This document shows, piece by piece, positions 6,923-9,177 of a stretch of DNA of 9,177 nt. The translations under genes and the position numbers were made by a program. Where the stretch lies: the NCBI GenBank assembly GCA_905215105.1, contig CAJMOI010000074.1, positions 1-9,177 of the forward strand, written 5' to 3'. Each line of letters opens with the position of its first letter. The first letter of the stretch is position 1. Source of the stretch: an uncultured bacterium. GTDB lineage: Bacteria > Bacillota > Clostridia > Oscillospirales > Acutalibacteraceae. The notes below the pieces were generated by a model. It was not told the DNA's origin, ran no database searches, and saw only the letters and a program-made list of their open reading frames with translations.

Positions 6923-7954
6923 TTACGCGCCGCCCAGTGCCTCCCGCACCAGTCTTGCGCGAAGAACCGGCTCTTCTTCTCCGGTTTCCTGTCCCTTCGG
7001 CAGCCGAAGGGTGGCAGGCTGCATCTGGATGGCCAGACAGTTCAAAGTGAGTAAGTCCACATTTTTCAAAAATCCGCTGGCTGCGCCCAGCCGCACATTG
7101 GACAGCAGCTTCATGAATTCGTCCAGCTCCAACAGCCGGGCATTCTGCAAAATGCCCAGAGAGCGAGCCACGGCGTCCTGGGTTTCCAGCCGGGACGTCA
7201 GCTTTTCCCGTGCGCCCCGCTCCTGCCGCAGCAGCTGCATGGCGATGGTTTCCAGATTGGACAGGGCTTCTTTTTCACTGAGCCCCAACGTCACCCGGTT
7301 GGAAAGCTGATAGAGACAGCCGGCACTTTTGCCCACTTCGCCCCAGACCGCCCGCAGGGAAAGTCCCAGCTTGGACAGGTTGGACGCAGTGCGGAGAATA
7401 ATCCCGCTCTCTTCCAGTGCAGGCAGGTGCAGCGTCAGAGAGGCCGCCATACCGGTTCCCAGATCAGCGGGATTCCGGGTCAGATAGCCCAGCTCCTGAT
7501 CGAAAGCAAAGAACAGCCGCTCGTTCAAAGCATCATCCAACCGGCTGGCGGCTTCCCACGCCTGTGACAGCGCCAGACCCCGCGCCAGCATCTGAATGTG
7601 AAGGTGGTCTTCCCCGTTAATGGCCCCGGAAATGCTCTCATCTCTGGCCAGCAGCAGAGCACGGCCCTGAGGATGGGCGATAAACTCCGGGCTCACCAGC
7701 TGGCGCTCTGCCAGGGACACCGCTGCCCCACGGGACAGGGTTGCAAGGGGAATCCAGCTGAAAAAGCCTGCAAACAGGCTGTTGGGCCCCAGCACTGCTT
7801 CCCGGATCTGCTCCATTACCTGAATCTTTCCGGCGTCATTCAGCCGGCCGGGAAAGGGAACGGAAGGAAGGTTGCGAGCCAGACGGACACGGGTGCTGAC
7901 CACCACATCCTCTTCTTTTCCCTCTGTCTCATACCATTTGATGGATTCATTCAT
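6923..7954 (-). CDS. mcsB: McsB-type ATP:guanido phosphotransferase (protein-arginine kinase family), active site apparently altered
   Basis: McsB phosphorylates arginines on CtsR and on misfolded proteins, marking them for ClpC-ClpP. Position in the operon and overall similarity are clear: STRVRLARN (20-28), NGEDHLHIQ (113-121), LGYLTRNPADLGTG (155-168), YQLSNRVTLGLSE (215-227). It has 343 residues, slightly shorter than the Bacillus enzyme at about 363. Several key positions differ from the family as I recall it. The NEED loop reads NGED with G114. The catalytic cysteine of TSCP is N161. The ATP-contacting arginine of GTGLRAS is A170. The second glutamate of GEGSEA is K209. The C-terminal RD pair that binds phosphoarginine is E328-P329. 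It may therefore be a weak or inactive kinase. The ATG overlaps the mcsA stop by 8 nt (ATGAATGA) and has AAGGAGG 9 nt upstream, implying translational coupling. Confidence 0.9.
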   Translation of the reverse strand: MNESIKWYETEGKEEDVVVSTRVRLARNLPSVPFPGRLNDAGKIQVMEQIREAVLGPNSLFAGFFSWIPLATLSRGAAVSLAERQLVSPEFIAHPQGRALLLARDESISGAINGEDHLHIQMLARGLALSQAWEAASRLDDALNERLFFAFDQELGYLTRNPADLGTGMAASLTLHLPALEESGIILRTASNLSKLGLSLRAVWGEVGKSAGCLYQLSNRVTLGLSEKEALSNLETIAMQLLRQERGAREKLTSRLETQDAVARSLGILQNARLLELDEFMKLLSNVRLGAASGFLKNVDLLTLNCLAIQMQPATLRLPKGQETGEEEPVLRARLVREALGGA

Positions 7955-8477
7955 GGTCCGTTTCCTCCTTCATGGCCTTGATTTCATCCCGAAGCACCAC
8001 GGCCAGTTCAAAATTCTGCTCCTCTACTGCCAGACGCAGCTGTTTTTCCTTTTCTTCCAGAACCGCCAGACGGGAAGGCTTTTCCTCCACCACCTGCATT
8101 CCGGTTTTGGGGCCGACGGCCAGCTGAGCCTTCAGGGGACTTTTTCCCCGGTGAGCCGTGCTGCCGTGTATGTGCTGAATCATGGGGGACAAGCGCTGGC
8201 GGAAGGTCTGATAGCACTGGGCACACCCTACCTGTCCCGTCCGGGCAATCTCGTCAAAGGTGCTGCCGCACACCGGGCACCGGAGCTCCCGTTCCGGCTG
8301 TTCCTCCATCATGCCGCCAAACAGGGTACTGAGGGGAATGCCCCAGTCTCCCCACAGACCGCCATATCCCAGCTTTCGGGCACAGTCGCCGCACAGGGCG
8401 ATTTCCGAAAGCTCTCCGTTTGCAATGCGCTTGATGCGCGTGGTTGCGGGATTTTTCCCGCAGTGCTGGCATATCAT
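7947..8477 (-). CDS. mcsA: McsA, zinc-binding activator of McsB (UVR domain protein)
   Basis: This 176-residue protein has four CxxC pairs: C3/C6, C29/C32, C67/C70 and C85/C88. These make two zinc sites, as in Bacillus McsA. A C-terminal UVR motif follows at about 141-175 (LRLAVEEQNFELAVVLRDEI), similar to the middle-domain helix of ClpC. In the family McsA binds McsB, stimulates its kinase activity and protects CtsR release from oxidative stress sensing through its thiols. The start is the ATG at 8477, giving the family's MIC start. A GGAGG lies 7 nt before it, whereas the ATG at 8483 is only 1 nt from that site. The gene follows ctsR by about 58 nt that contain a hairpin, and its end overlaps mcsB. 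All eight cysteines are present. Confidence 0.94.
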   Translation of the reverse strand: MICQHCGKNPATTRIKRIANGELSEIALCGDCARKLGYGGLWGDWGIPLSTLFGGMMEEQPERELRCPVCGSTFDEIARTGQVGCAQCYQTFRQRLSPMIQHIHGSTAHRGKSPLKAQLAVGPKTGMQVVEEKPSRLAVLEEKEKQLRLAVEEQNFELAVVLRDEIKAMKEETDHE

Positions 8478-8484
8478 ATCCATA

Positions 8485-8489
8485 CCTCC
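8485..8489 (-). promoter_or_regulatory. Ribosome binding site that decides the mcsA start
   Basis: GGAGG with 7 nt to the ATG at 8477. It leaves only 1 nt to the ATG at 8483, which rules that codon out. Confidence 0.7.
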
Positions 8490-8511
8490 CGATGGTCTGT
8501 TGTTTCCCAAA

Positions 8512-8525
8512 AGCCCCTTGGGGCT
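8512..8525 (-). terminator. GC-rich hairpin between ctsR and mcsA, possible weak intra-operon terminator
   Basis: On the minus strand, AGCCCC-AA-GGGGCT followed by TTTGGG. It folds as a 5-bp stem with a CAAG tetraloop, 11 nt past the ctsR stop. The T run is short, so termination would be partial. It might instead act as an RNA processing or stability element that lets ctsR and the downstream genes be expressed at different levels. Confidence 0.4.
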
Positions 8526-8535
8526 ACTTTCATTC

Positions 8536-8994
8536 CTATGTGGCGCTGTAGGCCGCCATGAGCAGATTTTTCAGAATTCCCGCCCGCAGGGCATCCCGTG
8601 TTTCCCGGTCAGCCGCAGACAAAGACTGGTCGGAAACGGCCGCCGCCATCAGCTTTGCATCCCGCAGGGAAAGCACCTTCCGCTCTGCCAGATTATTGAG
8701 CACCACCCCGGCGGTCGCGCTGTCCAGCCTTTCCCCGATGGAGTTCACCAAATGCATTAAAAGCGTCGGCGCGTCCCGTTTCACCCGGGTAATGCGCACA
8801 TATCCGCCGCCGCCCCGCCGGCTTTCCACCAGATAGCCCTGTTCCGGCGTAAACCGGGAGGAAATCACATAGCTGATCTGGCTGGGGACACAGCCCATGG
8901 TTTCCGCCAGCTCATTCCGGCGAAACTCGGCGCTTCCGTGCTCCTCTTCCAGCAAAGAAAGGATATACTGGACTACACTGTCGGTCATCCGCAC
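8536..8994 (-). CDS. ctsR: CtsR, transcriptional repressor of class III heat-shock genes
   Basis: This 152-residue DNA-binding protein (family about 150-155) represses the clp genes at low temperature. The N-terminal winged helix-turn-helix (about 1-75) contains the family's heat-sensing glycine-rich wing, SRRGGGGYVRI (R60, G61-G64). It is followed by the C-terminal dimerisation helices that McsB and ClpC contact (80-150). The start is GTG at 8994: AAAGGAGGG lies 6 nt upstream, while the ATG two codons further in would be 12 nt away. It is the first gene of the operon. It is probably autoregulated, because a perfect CtsR site overlaps its predicted transcription start and adjoins its ribosome binding site. 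Confidence 0.96.
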   Translation of the reverse strand: MRMTDSVVQYILSLLEEEHGSAEFRRNELAETMGCVPSQISYVISSRFTPEQGYLVESRRGGGGYVRITRVKRDAPTLLMHLVNSIGERLDSATAGVVLNNLAERKVLSLRDAKLMAAAVSDQSLSAADRETRDALRAGILKNLLMAAYSAT

Positions 8995-9000
8995 GGGAAT

Positions 9001-9009
9001 CCCTCCTTT
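9001..9009 (-). promoter_or_regulatory. Ribosome binding site that selects the GTG start of ctsR
   Basis: AAAGGAGGG, 6 nt from the GTG at 8994. It touches the downstream end of the CtsR operator. Confidence 0.7.
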
Positions 9010-9024
9010 TGACTTTGTTTGACT
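9008..9024 (-). promoter_or_regulatory. CtsR operator
   Basis: AGTCAAA-CAA-AGTCAAA on the minus strand is a perfect match to the known CtsR tandem heptad, RGTCAAA-NAN-RGTCAAA. It starts 3 bp downstream of the -10 box and spans the expected transcription start, so bound CtsR would block polymerase. Confidence 0.93.
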
Positions 9025-9027
9025 TTC

Positions 9028-9056
9028 ATTTTAGACCTTTCCTGTCCTTTGGTCAA
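9028..9056 (-). promoter_or_regulatory. Sigma-A promoter of the ctsR operon
   Basis: TTGACC (9056-9051) and TAAAAT (9033-9028) are separated by 17 bp, each one base from consensus. The predicted start is near 9021, inside the CtsR operator. No other strong promoter was noticed within the operon. Confidence 0.85.
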
Positions 9057-9116
9057 AAAGAAAAAACCGGCATACGCGTCCGTTTTTGGGAAAAATCGGA
9101 AATTAGCTCCGGTTTT
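9055..9116 (-). terminator. Nested inverted repeat, possible terminator of the gene upstream of the ctsR operon
   Basis: Outer arms AAAACCGG (9116-9109) and CCGGTTTT (9070-9063) enclose an inner hairpin TCCG-A-TTTTT (9100-9091) / AAAAACGGA (9087-9079). On the minus strand the structure is followed by TTTTTTCTTTTT, which runs into the -35 box. It may stop transcription entering from outside the window. The 38-nt distance between the outer arms is long for a terminator. Bases 9117-9177 show nothing I can support. Confidence 0.45.
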
Positions 9117-9177
9117 CTTCCATTTAGGGCGTTTCTGAAAATAAAGAAATCGACGAATTTTTCGCAAGCAACAGACA

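Noticed and set aside
5781..7310. Open frame of about 509 codons on the plus strand across clpC and mcsB
   Set aside because: Runs antisense through two real genes and their junction, has no recognisable domain or ribosome binding site, and reflects GC-skewed codon use.
9051..9057. Additional GGTCAAA heptad on the plus strand as a second CtsR site
   Set aside because: It is a lone heptad in the opposite orientation, without a second heptad 3 bp away, and is simply the complement of the -35 box TTGACC.
8985..9167. 60-codon minus-strand open frame upstream of ctsR
   Set aside because: It covers the terminator-like repeat, promoter, operator and ribosome binding site of ctsR, is Lys/Phe/Arg-rich from AT-rich DNA, and has no ribosome binding site.

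Overview
The window looks like chromosomal DNA of a Gram-positive Bacillota bacterium, most likely class Clostridia. The evidence is an intact ctsR-mcsA-mcsB-clpC heat-shock operon, a CtsR-type operator with the AGTCAAA heptads, strong GGAGG ribosome binding sites, sigma-A type promoters, and a sigma factor resembling Bacillus SigH. The coding regions are fairly GC-rich and the intergenic spacers AT-rich, which would suit an Oscillospiraceae-like gut clostridium, but that family placement is inference. I see no rRNA, CRISPR array, prophage or complete transposon.

Left part (1-1324). Bases 3-27 resemble the right terminal inverted repeat of an IS3-family (IS150-group) insertion sequence whose body would lie outside the window. 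On the minus strand, read right to left, come a SigH-like sigma factor (471-1055), a 66-nt tRNA-like element with no anticodon loop (379-444), and a 91-residue protein with two four-cysteine zinc ribbons (70-345). The sigma gene has a good sigma-A promoter. An 18-bp perfect palindrome lies over its predicted transcription start, ribosome binding site and TTG start codon. A 269-bp AT-rich spacer separates it from the divergent yifB gene.

Middle (1325-4420). On the plus strand are yifB/comM (Mg-chelatase-like AAA+ ATPase) and a MATE-family multidrug/Na+ transporter. The transporter has its own extended -10 promoter and probably a TTG start. A hairpin terminator, usable in both directions, separates it from the convergent clpC gene.

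Right part (4425-9177). The minus strand carries the class III heat-shock operon ctsR, mcsA, mcsB, clpC. One sigma-A promoter (TTGACC-17-TAAAAT) is followed directly by a perfect CtsR operator that overlaps the expected transcription start. In the standard model CtsR represses the operon, McsA and McsB act as activator and protein-arginine kinase that inactivate CtsR and tag substrates, and ClpC unfolds tagged proteins for ClpP.

The most notable observation is that the McsB here appears to have lost several residues that I recall as catalytic or phosphoarginine-binding in the family, while ClpC keeps its two N-domain phosphoarginine-receptor glutamates. The anticodon-less tRNA-like element and the palindrome over the sigma-factor start are the other unexplained structures.
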